From the NCBI GenBank assembly GCA_012103575.1, contig WLWN01000001.1, positions 2,670,538 to 2,734,537 of the forward strand: DNA of 64,000 nucleotides, given 5' to 3'. The position numbers and the translations under genes are program-made. This DNA is from Kiritimatiellia bacterium (GTDB lineage Bacteria; Verrucomicrobiota; Kiritimatiellia; WLWN01). Below the pieces are notes generated by a model, which was given only the letters and a program-made list of their open reading frames with translations, made no database searches and had not been told where the DNA came from. This document shows positions 1 to 8,414 of the stretch, piece after piece (position 1 is the stretch's first letter; each line of letters starts with the position of its first letter).

Positions 1-1909
1 CTTTTTTGCTATGCCTCTTGGTTTATACGCTGTATATGGAATGGTGCGTGATTATGGGTGGAGACCCCTATATGCTGGTCAGGCCATCTTTCCGATTGTA
101 CTTATCGCTGCACTGATTGCTTTTCATTCTTTGTGGAGTGGATATAACCATCAAGTAAAAGGCATTACTTCTGTAGATTCAAGTGATCCAGAAGCTAAGT
201 GGAATTTTGTAACACAATGGAGCTTACCTCCTGAAGATTTAATTGATTTTATAGCTCCAGGATATATGGGGTGGAGGAGTCACGAGTTAACGGGACCCTA
301 TTGGGGGCGCATGGGCCGTTCGGCGGGTTGGGAGGAGTCTGGCCAGGGATTTCGAAACTTTCAACTTGACACTCACTACCTAGGGGTCATACCCATACTC
401 TTCGCATTATGGGCATGCTGGGGAGGATGGCGGTATCGAAAACGGTTAACCCATGTCCGTAAGGATCTTGTCTTTTGGAGTGCTGTTGCTTTACTTACCC
501 TTCTATTATCTTTTGGTAAATATTGTTTTCTATACAAAATTTTCTACATGTTGCCTGTGGTTTCTTCGATCCGTGCTCCTGTTAAATTTCTACAAGTATT
601 TCAGTTGGCCTTAGGGGTTCTCAGCGCATATGGGTTGGAAATGGTTTCTGGCCAAATAAGAGAAAGAATAGGGTCTTTCTCTAAAGAACGGTTTTTCTTT
701 TGGAGTATGGCAGGATGCACACTTTTATTGATCTGTACCTATTTTTGGACCCGTTCTTTCTCCTCAGAAATCATTACAAATTTATCTTCTGATGGATGGG
801 TCAGTGAAGCGGGTGTCATTGTGAAGAATCGTATTCAAGCATTAGCTCATGCTGTCATAATGGCTGTGGGAATACTTGCTGGTCTATGGTTTTTCTTCTT
901 TAGTCATTTAGGAACGAAGGCGTCTTATAGACAAAAAGTGGCGTGGGTTCTTGTCTCTGTTGTTATTTTAGATCTTTTCCTATTGTCGAAACACTATGTC
1001 AAGTCAGTGAATACCCGTATGTTTCAGGAAAATGGTGTTGTTAGGACGCTTCAATCTGATCCTAAATCATTTCAGCGAGTCGCCATGACGACTCAGGCTG
1101 GGTTCTATAATCATTGGTTAACGTATCTTTTTCCCTACCACAACATTAAAACCTTTAATTTTGCACAGATGCCGCGGATGCCTGTAGACTATAAAAAATT
1201 TTTGACGGCCATGAATTCGAACGCCCTTCGAATGTGGCAATTATGTTCTGTAGAATATATCATGGGGCCCTCTCAGTTATGGCAACAGGTTCAACGTAAC
1301 CCTGGCTGGAAGGAACTATTTGAGTTGGCCTATGTGTATAATGTTTACTCAGACGGTAAAGGCGGGATTGAAGTTGTTGGAGCAACCGAAAAACAGCCTG
1401 GGCAACATTGCATCGTGAGGCAAAAGAAAGCATTACCTCGCTTTTCGTTAATAGGGACATGGGATGTTTTATCCGATGAAGATGTGTTAAAACAGCTTCC
1501 TGCAAATGAACGTAACATCCATGAAAAAGTAAGTATGGCTCCTGAAGCTGCGGATCTGCTGCCCCCTTCACCTGAAACATCTGCAGAAGGCCATATATCT
1601 ATCGAAGAATATCGGCCTGGGACTGTTACGTTGAATATTTCTGCAAAACAGCCTGTTATATTAAAGATGGCGGACAGGTATACTCCAGGATGGAAAGCTT
1701 TCCTTGATGGAAGACAGGTCCCGGTGCTACGGTGTGATTATATTTTCTCAGGAGTGTTGATAGGGCCTGGGATACATGAACTTGTGTTAAAGCATGAGAC
1801 TTCTCGCTTCCCTTTGTTGATTCAGTCTTTGGGTTTATTGTTATGTGCTATTGTTGTGGGTGGACTAGTATACAAAAAAATAGCTAAAAAGGGTGAAGTC
1901 GTCCCTTGA
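1..1909 (+). CDS. YfhO-family multispanning membrane protein, 3' part
   Basis: The reading frame is open from the first bases of the window to a TGA at 1907-1909, so the true start lies upstream; the ATG at 11 is internal. The visible 632 residues alternate hydrophobic membrane segments (for example residues about 27-43, 124-140, 155-170, 230-250, 285-300, 315-330, 605-620) with a long non-membrane stretch at about 340-600. This matches the C-terminal half of bacterial YfhO-type proteins, large inner-membrane proteins of the GT-C fold group, some of which are implicated in glycosylation of envelope polymers. The methyltransferase genes just downstream on the same strand would suit a surface-polysaccharide locus, but the MNT/HEPN pair on the other strand lies between them. 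The substrate cannot be inferred. No internal lesion is visible. Confidence 0.75.
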   Translation, partial: FFAMPLGLYAVYGMVRDYGWRPLYAGQAIFPIVLIAALIAFHSLWSGYNHQVKGITSVDSSDPEAKWNFVTQWSLPPEDLIDFIAPGYMGWRSHELTGPYWGRMGRSAGWEESGQGFRNFQLDTHYLGVIPILFALWACWGGWRYRKRLTHVRKDLVFWSAVALLTLLLSFGKYCFLYKIFYMLPVVSSIRAPVKFLQVFQLALGVLSAYGLEMVSGQIRERIGSFSKERFFFWSMAGCTLLLICTYFWTRSFSSEIITNLSSDGWVSEAGVIVKNRIQALAHAVIMAVGILAGLWFFFFSHLGTKASYRQKVAWVLVSVVILDLFLLSKHYVKSVNTRMFQENGVVRTLQSDPKSFQRVAMTTQAGFYNHWLTYLFPYHNIKTFNFAQMPRMPVDYKKFLTAMNSNALRMWQLCSVEYIMGPSQLWQQVQRNPGWKELFELAYVYNVYSDGKGGIEVVGATEKQPGQHCIVRQKKALPRFSLIGTWDVLSDEDVLKQLPANERNIHEKVSMAPEAADLLPPSPETSAEGHISIEEYRPGTVTLNISAKQPVILKMADRYTPGWKAFLDGRQVPVLRCDYIFSGVLIGPGIHELVLKHETSRFPLLIQSLGLLLCAIVVGGLVYKKIAKKGEVVP

Positions 1910-1982
1910 CAAACTACGGTGTTTTTTTGAGACGGTTAAGAATTGGGGACATATTTCCAATTAATCTTTCGCATCATTGGGG

Positions 1983-2362
1983 TCACCCATAAATTGGGGA
2001 CTCTCCTGCTGAACGGCTTCCAGAATACGTCGCGAACAGGCCTATTGCTTCAATAGCATTTTTGGGTGTAACGTGGGCTAAACCTCCATAATCGCCGGTT
2101 TCGCGTAAGTCCAGAAGATAATCAAAACCTTTCCCCAAGGTCATAGGCCATATATGGTATCGGATCAGGTCGCGATGAACTTCAGCCGGCGGTATGTTTT
2201 GAGAATTGTTGATCCCGCAGGGCAAAGTGGGCGGTTACAGGAATGAAAGGCTGTATAGTATACTCGAGATGCCGCAGAGTCTGGGTCAATATCGAGCAAC
2301 TGGAGACTCGATTGCAGGGTTGTTCCGGCGCGCGCCCATTCACTAAAGGCAAACTCCCTTAT
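1983..2362 (-). pseudogene. HEPN-domain toxin remnant, two frameshifts and lost start
   Basis: Three overlapping frames on the minus strand together give a normal HEPN protein: an N-terminal part with EWARAGTTLQSS and SRVYYTAFH, a middle part with VTAHFALRDQQFSKHTA, and a C-terminal part with EVHRDLI and RETGDYGGL. The frame changes near 2258 and again near 2215. The gene lies directly behind the MNT gene; such pairs normally overlap as ATGA. Here the overlap reads ATAA, so the MNT stop survives but the HEPN start ATG has become ATA. HEPN proteins of this type are RNase toxins inhibited by the MNT partner. This copy should be inactive unless the frameshifts are assembly errors. Confidence 0.75.
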
Positions 2363-2673
2363 GCCACCAATCCTTCGTGGAGGGCATGACGATACAGGGG
2401 GCAATCTATTTTTTCGAATTCGTTTATGTCAATAGGTTTAGCGCTTATACGACGCCCTAATTCCAGAGACAGATCATATAAGGCATCTATATTTTTCCTC
2501 AGGCTTTTTCCATAGTCCTCTACTTTTTCAAGAAGAACCAGCACATCTACGTCACTATCCGTGCGAGCATTACCACGCACTTCGGACCCATAAAGAATAA
2601 CCTTTTTCAATTGGGGACCATAGACCTCTTGTAGAAGTGGTTTTATTCTATTCAGCAACTCTTGCGTATCCAT
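2359..2673 (-). CDS. MNT-type minimal nucleotidyltransferase (antitoxin of HEPN/MNT pair)
   Basis: A 104-residue protein starting at the ATG at 2673; upstream in-frame non-ATG starts are less likely. It carries the nucleotidyltransferase signature of the pol-beta superfamily: YGSEVRGNAR followed by SDVDVLV, giving the Gly-Ser and the paired Asp residues for metal binding. Stand-alone proteins of this size are MNT antitoxins that neutralise an adjacent HEPN toxin, in characterised cases by AMPylation or oligoAMPylation. The HEPN gene follows immediately but is broken, so this antitoxin appears to have outlived its toxin. Its own frame is intact. Confidence 0.8.
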   Translation of the reverse strand: MDTQELLNRIKPLLQEVYGPQLKKVILYGSEVRGNARTDSDVDVLVLLEKVEDYGKSLRKNIDALYDLSLELGRRISAKPIDINEFEKIDCPLYRHALHEGLVA

Positions 2674-2739
2674 AAAGCCTATCCTTTCCACTAGACATTA
2701 TTTAAAAAGCTTTGACGTTGCATTTCATTCATTCCTTAA

Positions 2740-3591
2740 ATGTTATTCAATTATAGTATCGCCAACAAGCGAAAAACACGTAATATGATGAAGGCTATCT
2801 TTTTAGTTGGTTCAGATAGCAAAGCACCGAATAGAGAATGTATGATCATAAAAAAAAGTAGACGTTTAATTCGAGACTTAGCCTATAAGATGGGCTATGA
2901 GATCACCCCTAAGGTCCTCACAGATGGGAACGATTACCATGAGATCAAACCTACCTCGACTTATTCTCCATGGTATAAAGATAAATTATTTATTGAAACG
3001 TACGAAAAGATTAAACCATACACGTTAGTTGATGTCTATCGTTACTATGAGTTATGGAGCCTTGTTCAGCAATCAAGTAAGCTAAGTGGGGGCATTATTG
3101 AAATTGGTGTGTTTAGGGGTGGGTCGGGTGCCTTAATAGCAACATAAGCTAATCTTTGTCGGATTCCTGATGTTGTCTATTTATGTGATACGTTTGAAGG
3201 GATGGTCAAAGCGGGGAGTGAGGATTCTACGTTCAAAGGTGATGAACTTTCTGGAACATCAGAAGACCTCGTTCGCTCTTTAGTGTATAAGGACATGGGG
3301 CTTAAAAATGTCGAAGTTCTGAAAGGGATTTTCCCCGAGCAGACCGCTCATCATATCCAAACAAAGGAGTTTAGGTTTTGTCATATTGATGTAGATGTCT
3401 ACGAATCTGCTAAAGGAATTATTGACTGGACATGGGACAAGATGGTTGTAGGAGGTATTGTTCTCTATGATGATTATGGGTTCCTAACGTGTGATGGGAT
3501 CCGGAAATTTGTCGACCAGCAACGTGAGTTGAGTGATCGGATCTTTATTCACAATCTAAATGGGCACGCTGTGTTTGTTAAGACAAGATAG
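2740..3591 (+). pseudogene. TylF/MycF-like SAM-dependent O-methyltransferase, in-frame stop
   Basis: A class I methyltransferase of the macrocin O-methyltransferase (TylF) type. The SAM-binding motif IIEIGVFRGGSG is followed by the acidic CDTFEGM, and HIDVDVYES and VLYDDYG supply the metal-binding acidic residues typical of this family. The frame is interrupted by TAA at 3145-3147; both halves stay in the same frame, so a single substitution of a sense codon explains it. The first 30 or so codons are not family-like, and internal ATGs at 2785 or 2842 are alternative starts. It sits upstream of a second methyltransferase on the same strand, consistent with a surface-glycan or O-antigen modification locus. 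Probably inactive. Confidence 0.75.
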
Positions 3592-3615
3592 AGTATGTAG
3601 AGGCGACTGTATAGA

Positions 3616-4770
3616 ATGAGGAAAGGGATAGAAATAAATGAGCCAGATGGATTTGAGAATGTCCCATGTGTTCTGTGCGGACAAGAAAATTCACAGCTGT
3701 TGGAGACTAAAGGGCGAGACGGCTTGTCTACCTATGTAAGTATATGCCTAAATGACGGGTTGGTTTATCTGAATCCACGATGGCCAAAAGAGCGGTATGC
3801 CTCTTTTTATAAAGAAGCGTATTACAGATGCCATCGGCCTGAAGCTTTGGGCGCAAAAACTGAAAAACTTAGATATGGACCCGTTAAAGAAATGTGGGAT
3901 AGATTAAGTGAGTTTAACGGGATTCAGCCGATAAATGCCGTGTTGGATATTGGCGCAGGTATGGGGTGGAGCTTGGACTTTATTAGAGAAAGGACCTCTT
4001 CTTCTGTTTTATTGGCGGCTATTGAACCGTCTGCCCAGTGCGCGCAACACCTTGCCAACCATCTAAATATAAAGGTCCTATCCAATGATGTTGATTCTGA
4101 GTGGCACTATGCGGAGGAAGGAAAATATGATCTGATCATTATGAGGCATGTCCTTGAGCACTTCCCTAATCCCGTTGAAGCACTTAAAAAGGTCCGTTAT
4201 GCATTGAAGGAAAAAGGGATTGTTTACATGGCTGTACCGAACATGATGGCTCCAAATGAACCACTCTGAACATTATTTTTTAGAGTGGTCCATACCTATT
4301 ACTTTTCCAAGGAAACATTGTCTTTTTCGGCCTGCTTGGCGGGGCTTGAAGCGAAGGTGATGGATGAATCTAAGTCCGAACTTTGGGGCATTTTTGGGAA
4401 ATCTGAATCTGAGCGCTCCTTAAACTTTTCTTCTGTATACGACAAACAACTTAGAATAATAAGAAGAAAGCAATGTATTGAAAGATTTCTGGGCCCCCTT
4501 CTTTTTTTGACACGAAAAGCAGGAAAATTAATTCCTTTAAAGCTCCTGGATCCGTCAGTTAAACGTGGGATTTCTGTGCGAATGCTTTGGAGGCAAAAGG
4601 TTGCAAAAAAACGCAGGCGCACCCGCTGGGTGCGTCGAGGCTTTTTTGTAATTCCTTTTGGCCCAAATGGTTCGTGCAGAAAACCGCGTTTAACTGACGG
4701 ATCCAGGAAGCTCAAAGAAAAGTGCCCCTCTTGGATTAAAGATTGGTTATATGCCTATTTGGGAAGCTAA
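3616..4770 (+). pseudogene. Class I methyltransferase with N-terminal Cys motif, stop codon plus MITE insertion
   Basis: The N-terminus has a CVLCGQ zinc-ribbon-like motif, then a Rossmann methyltransferase core (VLDIGAGMGWSLDFI, about residues 112-125; MRHVLEHFPNP about 177-187) as in methyltransferases of sugar and polyketide pathways. TGA at 4267-4269 interrupts the frame; the context would suit Trp. After it the same frame continues with FFRVVHTYYFS and the rest of the C-terminal domain. A 163-bp MITE with its 5-bp duplication then adds exactly 168 bp, so the frame runs through the insert and resumes to the stop at 4770. The TGA makes this a probable pseudogene; the MITE alone would have been an in-frame insertion of 56 codons. 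Confidence 0.75.
4545..4707 (+). mobile_element. 163-bp palindromic MITE, copy 1 (inside methyltransferase)
   Basis: Ends are CCTGGATCCGTCAGTTAAAC and its reverse complement. Flanking 5-bp direct repeat AAGCT at 4540-4544 and 4708-4712. The whole element is an imperfect palindrome. The centre has GCGCACCC/GGGTGCGT as stem with an A run on one side and a T run on the other, so it can form a terminator hairpin on either strand. One frame on each strand is open from end to end. Confidence 0.9.
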
Positions 4771-4780
4771 CCCGTTTTTT

Positions 4781-5347
4781 CTATGAACAAATGGTATTTC
4801 GGAGTCTTGCAAAGGCTTTTAATAAATGAGGTTTATTTGATCTCTCCCAGGATGATAGCATTTCTTTGAGAGGCTGTTTGTCTTTCATCAAAAGACCTAA
4901 ATAAGCCAAATAATCCTGTCTCTCTCCACTACGTTCGCTCCGTTCCAAAATAACGCTGTTGTTGTTTTTATTTGGAATGACGCCGTCCCATAAGGAATGA
5001 GATGTATCGACGCTGAAAATGTCTTTTCCAATCTCAAGATGTGGACATTTTTTTTCTACAGACGACAAAATATCCGAATTAATAGTTAGCAGCCATAGCT
5101 GTTTTATGTGTTCAGGAAAAGAAGATAGATTTATTTCAAGATCCCTTATTCTAGATATGTACCAATAGAGTTTCATTTCATTGAGCCAGGACTTCATCGA
5201 ATGCAGTGGGAAGTATTCGCACCTATTTGTTTCTACGCCCTGTTCTTTTTCTTTGCCGAAATCAATTTCTGAGAGAAAGCGTTTTTCGATCCCTTGTTGT
5301 TTCTCGGCCTCTAAAATCTGTTTCTCGTTTTCTAGGCCTTGAGACAA
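4781..5347 (-). CDS. Unrecognised ORF, possible gene fragment
   Basis: A minus-strand open frame of 188 codons with no ATG at its head; the first usable start is TTG at 5347 and a stop lies about 45 bases further upstream. The product is hydrophilic, Lys/Glu-rich at the N-terminus and has several Trp residues (for example SWLNEM, LYWYIS, QLWLL). I do not recognise a family. It lies tail to tail with the MITE-interrupted methyltransferase. It may be a remnant of a longer gene whose 5' end is lost. A short segment near 4930-4960 looks like low-value repetitive sequence (SERSGER). Low confidence that it is translated. Confidence 0.3.
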   Translation of the reverse strand: MSQGLENEKQILEAEKQQGIEKRFLSEIDFGKEKEQGVETNRCEYFPLHSMKSWLNEMKLYWYISRIRDLEINLSSFPEHIKQLWLLTINSDILSSVEKKCPHLEIGKDIFSVDTSHSLWDGVIPNKNNNSVILERSERSGERQDYLAYLGLLMKDKQPLKEMLSSWERSNKPHLLKAFARLRNTICS

Positions 5348-5649
5348 AAGTAAACAGCTTTCTCCGTCACGCTATAGATAGAGGGGCTTGTCTAGGTGGT
5401 TACGTAGTTCTTGGCTCCATTGAGCGGGGTCTTTTACTCCATGCAGTGCCTATAAACGTTGGTTTTCAAGTCGTTTAGCCGGAAATGGAATGCAGAGGAT
5501 AGAGCTGTTTAGGACTCCGTGAACATAAAAAGGAACGTCCGGGATGGCTCGACTAGTGTCTTCCTGGTATCACCCTTTATGAACAAATGTGGTCTTTATC
5601 CCTAGTTTAACATTAATATTTGCTCACTTGTGACCATCACTTCTGGGGC
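5348..5649. other. Intergenic stretch without recognisable gene
   Basis: About 300 bases between the unrecognised minus-strand frame and the first IS630 element. I see no coding frame with family resemblance, no clear hairpin terminator and no repeat shared with the rest of the window. Confidence 0.4.
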
Positions 5650-5651
5650 TA

Positions 5652-6647
5652 GAGCATTTAACGATTGAAATGCCTCGCTAGAAGATCTATACTCCATGAC
5701 ATGAGGATAGCAACAGCAGAAATCCGGCGGCGTGCGATAGATGCCTACAAAATGGGCAAAGGTTCCCAGGCCGATATCGCATCTTCTTATCGTGCAGATC
5801 TTAGAACGTTTCAGCGTTGGCTCTCTCGTTTCAACGAAACCGGACAGACCGCTCCCCGACCGCGTGGGCATCGTCAGGCCCTCTACAGCGGAAAGCAGCT
5901 CAAGGCGTTGGCTCAACTGGTGGGCAAACATCCCGATGCAACGCTTGAAGAACTCAAGAATATGAGCGGCGTGAAGGGGTCGATCATGGCCGTACAGCGG
6001 GCGTTGAATCGGTTGGGCTGCCGGTATAAAAGAAACGCTTCACGCCAGCGAGCAAGACCGGGCGGATGTAAATCTCTTGAGAAAGCAGTGGATCCAAGAG
6101 GTGGCCAAACTTGATCCAAGTCGCCTTGTCTTTATTCATGAATCCGGGGCGAAAACGAATATGACTCGTCTGCGGGGCCGGGCGTTGGGCGGGAACAGGT
6201 TTTTTGCCAAAACGCCTCATGGACATTGGTGTACCACCACCTTGATTTCTTCGGTCCGCCTGGACGGAACAACAGCGGCCATGGAAGTGGAGGGGGCGAC
6301 AGAGACGGCTGTTTTTGGAGAATATATTCGCCGGGTTCTTCTCCCGGCTCTTTCACCTGAAGACATCGTCATCATGGACAATCTTCGCGTCCATCACAAT
6401 CCCAAGGTCATTGAACTCATTGAGTCATGTGGGGCCCATGTAAGATTCCTTCCACCCTACAGCCCCGATTCCAACCCCATTGAAAAAATATGGGGCAAGA
6501 TAAAGAATCGGTTGGGCAGCCTTGCAGCCCGCAGTCAGCAGGAACTATCTGAAGCGCTCACACAAGCGTCCGAAGAGGTTTCTCCCGACGAGGTAATCGG
6601 CTGGTTTTCTTCGTGCTACATCGCGACACCTCAATCGTGAAGCGCTC
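5652..6647 (+). mobile_element. IS630-family element, copy 1 (996 bp)
   Basis: Flanked by TA at 5650-5651 and 6648-6649, the expected IS630/Tc1 target duplication. Terminal inverted repeats begin GAGCATTTAACGATTGAAAT on the left and, read inward from the right, GAGCGCTTCACGATTGAGGT. It contains the two-frame transposase described separately. Confidence 0.9.
5665..6640 (+). pseudogene. IS630 transposase, frameshifted, first catalytic Asp lost
   Basis: The N-terminal frame (from 5665 or the ATG at 5701) encodes a helix-turn-helix domain with SQADIASSYR and RTFQRWLSRF. It shifts after LNRLGCRYK near 6030 into the frame of the DDE domain, which runs to 6640. The DDE domain has the motifs LVFI(D)ESGAKTNMTR, VIMDNLRVHH and SPDSNPIEKIWG. 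In this copy the first catalytic Asp is His (FIHESG), a lesion not seen in the other copies, so it should be catalytically dead even if frameshifting joined the two parts. The same frame break occurs in four other copies. Confidence 0.85.
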
Positions 6648-6650
6648 TAG

Positions 6651-7490
6651 GATTGATCGACGGCTATACACCCGGATTACAGCGGCTGATGTGCCGTTCT
6701 GAAGCGATGGATTCATCCTATCAAGAGGCTTCGATGAGCTTGCAGGTCTATGGGGGCGTTCACGTTTCGGGTCGACAATTCAAGGAATGGTGAACAAAGT
6801 GGAGCCGACTATCATAGCCTGTTCACAGCGTCGAGAACCTCAAAAAACCGGATCGATACCGGTTATGTATATTTCCTTATGATGGCACAGGAGTTCGGGT
6901 GAAATTAGCCAAAACCCAAGGCCGAAAAGGCAAAAAAAATGAGCAGGCCAAAACCCGAGAGGTTAAGCTGGGCTGCGTATTCACTCAACATGTAAGGGAT
7001 GAGAAGGGATATACCTTGCGAGACACCCAGAGCACAGCCTATGTGGCGAGCTTTAATCCTGCAAGAGAATTTGGGACCCTGATACGAGACGAGGCTCGCT
7101 TACGGGGGTTGGGCAAAGCCGAGCAAGTCGTAGTGTTGGGTGATGGGGCCGAATGGATTTGGAATGTTGCGCGCATGAATTTTGAAGGGGCCATCCACAT
7201 CTTAGATTTTTATCATGGGTGTGAACATTTCTATGATCTAAGCGGTATCCTGCTCACGAATGCTGAAACGATAAAAAACAAGGCGGAAAGATGGAAGAAA
7301 GTGATGAAAAAAAATTATTACCGAAATCCGCAAGCAGCTTGAGACAGATCCTGAAGCCGATGAAGAAGAAGCCAACAAAAGGTTAAATTATTTTGAAAAC
7401 AACGCCAAACGCATCCAGTATAAAACGTTCCGTGAGGCGGGTTGTTTTATAGGTTCTGGAGTCGTAGAGGCGGGTTGTAAAACGGTGCTG
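6651..7490 (+). pseudogene. ISKra4-family transposase remnant
   Basis: Pieces in several frames give an ISKra4-type transposase: SSYQEASMSLQVYGG and HVSGRQFKEW near 6710-6790, then DGTGV and AKTREVKLGCVFTQH (6880-6990), VVLGDGAEWIWN and ILDFYHGCEHF (7125-7235), and finally NYFENNAKRIQY and GSGVVEAGCKTV at about 7385-7485. The frame is broken by stops near 6795 and a shift near 7310. The 5' end abuts the IS630 element, and the 3' end runs directly into the truncated IS256 gene on the other strand, so both ends are rearrangement or insertion junctions. No terminal repeats were identified. Confidence 0.75.
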
Positions 7491-8161
7491 GGCCAACAAC
7501 GTCTCACGCCACTGATCGGCGGTTTCCTCTCCCCAATAAACCCGGCTGAGGATCAGTTCTTTGCGCGCATCCATACTCACGCCAATGACCATAAAGTGCA
7601 CCGCGTTATCCACGGTACCTTTTTCGTCGACCAGGTGCAGGACTTTGTCCTCGATGTACAAAAAGAGCCAGTCGACATCCAGCGCTCGATTATTAAATGT
7701 TTTGGCTTGCTCATAGAGCTCGCTGAGCAAGTTGTCCAATTGCTTCGGGAGTACCCCAGCCCCATCGCCTGCATCGTTCTTAAAGCCGATTTGAAACTTT
7801 TGGCCTCCAAGAGGATCGATTCTAATAAACTTTGATAGTCTTGAGGGATCGTCCGTTGATATTTGGGCAGTAGGGGCAGGTAGAACCCTTGACGAGTTCG
7901 GGGAATACTCACCGACACCGGAGAGGTCTCCACTCGAAGGATTCGTTCAGGGGCATGCCCATTGGCTTGATCTTCGGGTTGATCTTGTAAATGCCGTTCT
8001 CGTTGTTTGTGTAAGGCCACATCAAGGAACTGACTCATTCCCTCGACTAAGTAACTTTTTAAATCCAAGGGCTGCTCAACACTCGATCCGAGCCGATCCT
8101 CCTGATCAATTTTTTTGCTTACTTGCTTGATATGTTTTTGTATTATTTCTGCGTTATTCAT
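7490..8161 (-). pseudogene. IS256-family (Mutator-like) transposase, truncated and frameshifted
   Basis: Begins with MNNAEIIQKHIKQVSK at 8161 and continues through LVEGMSQFLDVALHKQRERH, TSPVSVSIPRTRQGFYLPLLP and LGYS to a frame change near 7745. The DDE core (VDWLFLYIEDKV, FMVIGVSMDARKEL, SRVYWGEETADQW) then continues in another frame. The gene is cut at about 7490, where the ISKra4 remnant begins, so roughly the C-terminal third including the last catalytic residue is missing. The sequence just upstream of the start (8162-8200) may contain one terminal repeat. Inactive. Confidence 0.8.
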
Positions 8162-8350
8162 AATCTTACCTTTCAGTGTTGAGGAAGGGGAGAGAGAAGT
8201 GTTTCTTTGCAGATGTTTTCTTTCTCTTCCTTCCGATTTTTGTTTGAGCCTTCTTTTTTTTTGGGGGGGGGTAAATCCCCTCCGAGGACATTGAGATCGT
8301 TCGTTCTTTGTAACTTTCTTGTCCTACACCCAATCAAAGCAAAGTGACCT

Positions 8351-8414
8351 ATGAAAAAAGCAAAAATATTAGTTATCGAGGATGAAGAAGATATTCAGGA
8401 GTTATTGACCTATA
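8351..8414 (+). pseudogene. Response-regulator receiver stub, cut after 21 codons
   Basis: ATG at 8351 opens MKKAKILVIEDEEDIQELL, the beta1 strand and acidic pocket of an OmpR/PhoB-type receiver domain. The IS1380 element starts at 8415 and ends the homology. No continuation of the gene is found to the right of the element at 10073 or elsewhere in the window, and the element lacks a target duplication, so the rest was deleted or moved. Resemblance to PhoB is based on only about 20 residues, so assignment beyond response regulator is not possible. Confidence 0.6.

Noticed and set aside
4267-4269. TGA inside the methyltransferase as selenocysteine or as Trp in a recoded genetic code
   Set aside because: Trp fits the context, but hisA, aroE and other intact genes end in TGA, no SECIS-like hairpin is evident, and the gene is also disrupted by a MITE. 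A plain nonsense mutation is simpler.
4545-4707. Open frames on both strands of the 163-bp MITE as small genes
   Set aside because: They have no start codon or ribosome-binding site of their own and exist only because the palindrome lacks stops in one phase; the element has all the properties of a non-coding MITE.
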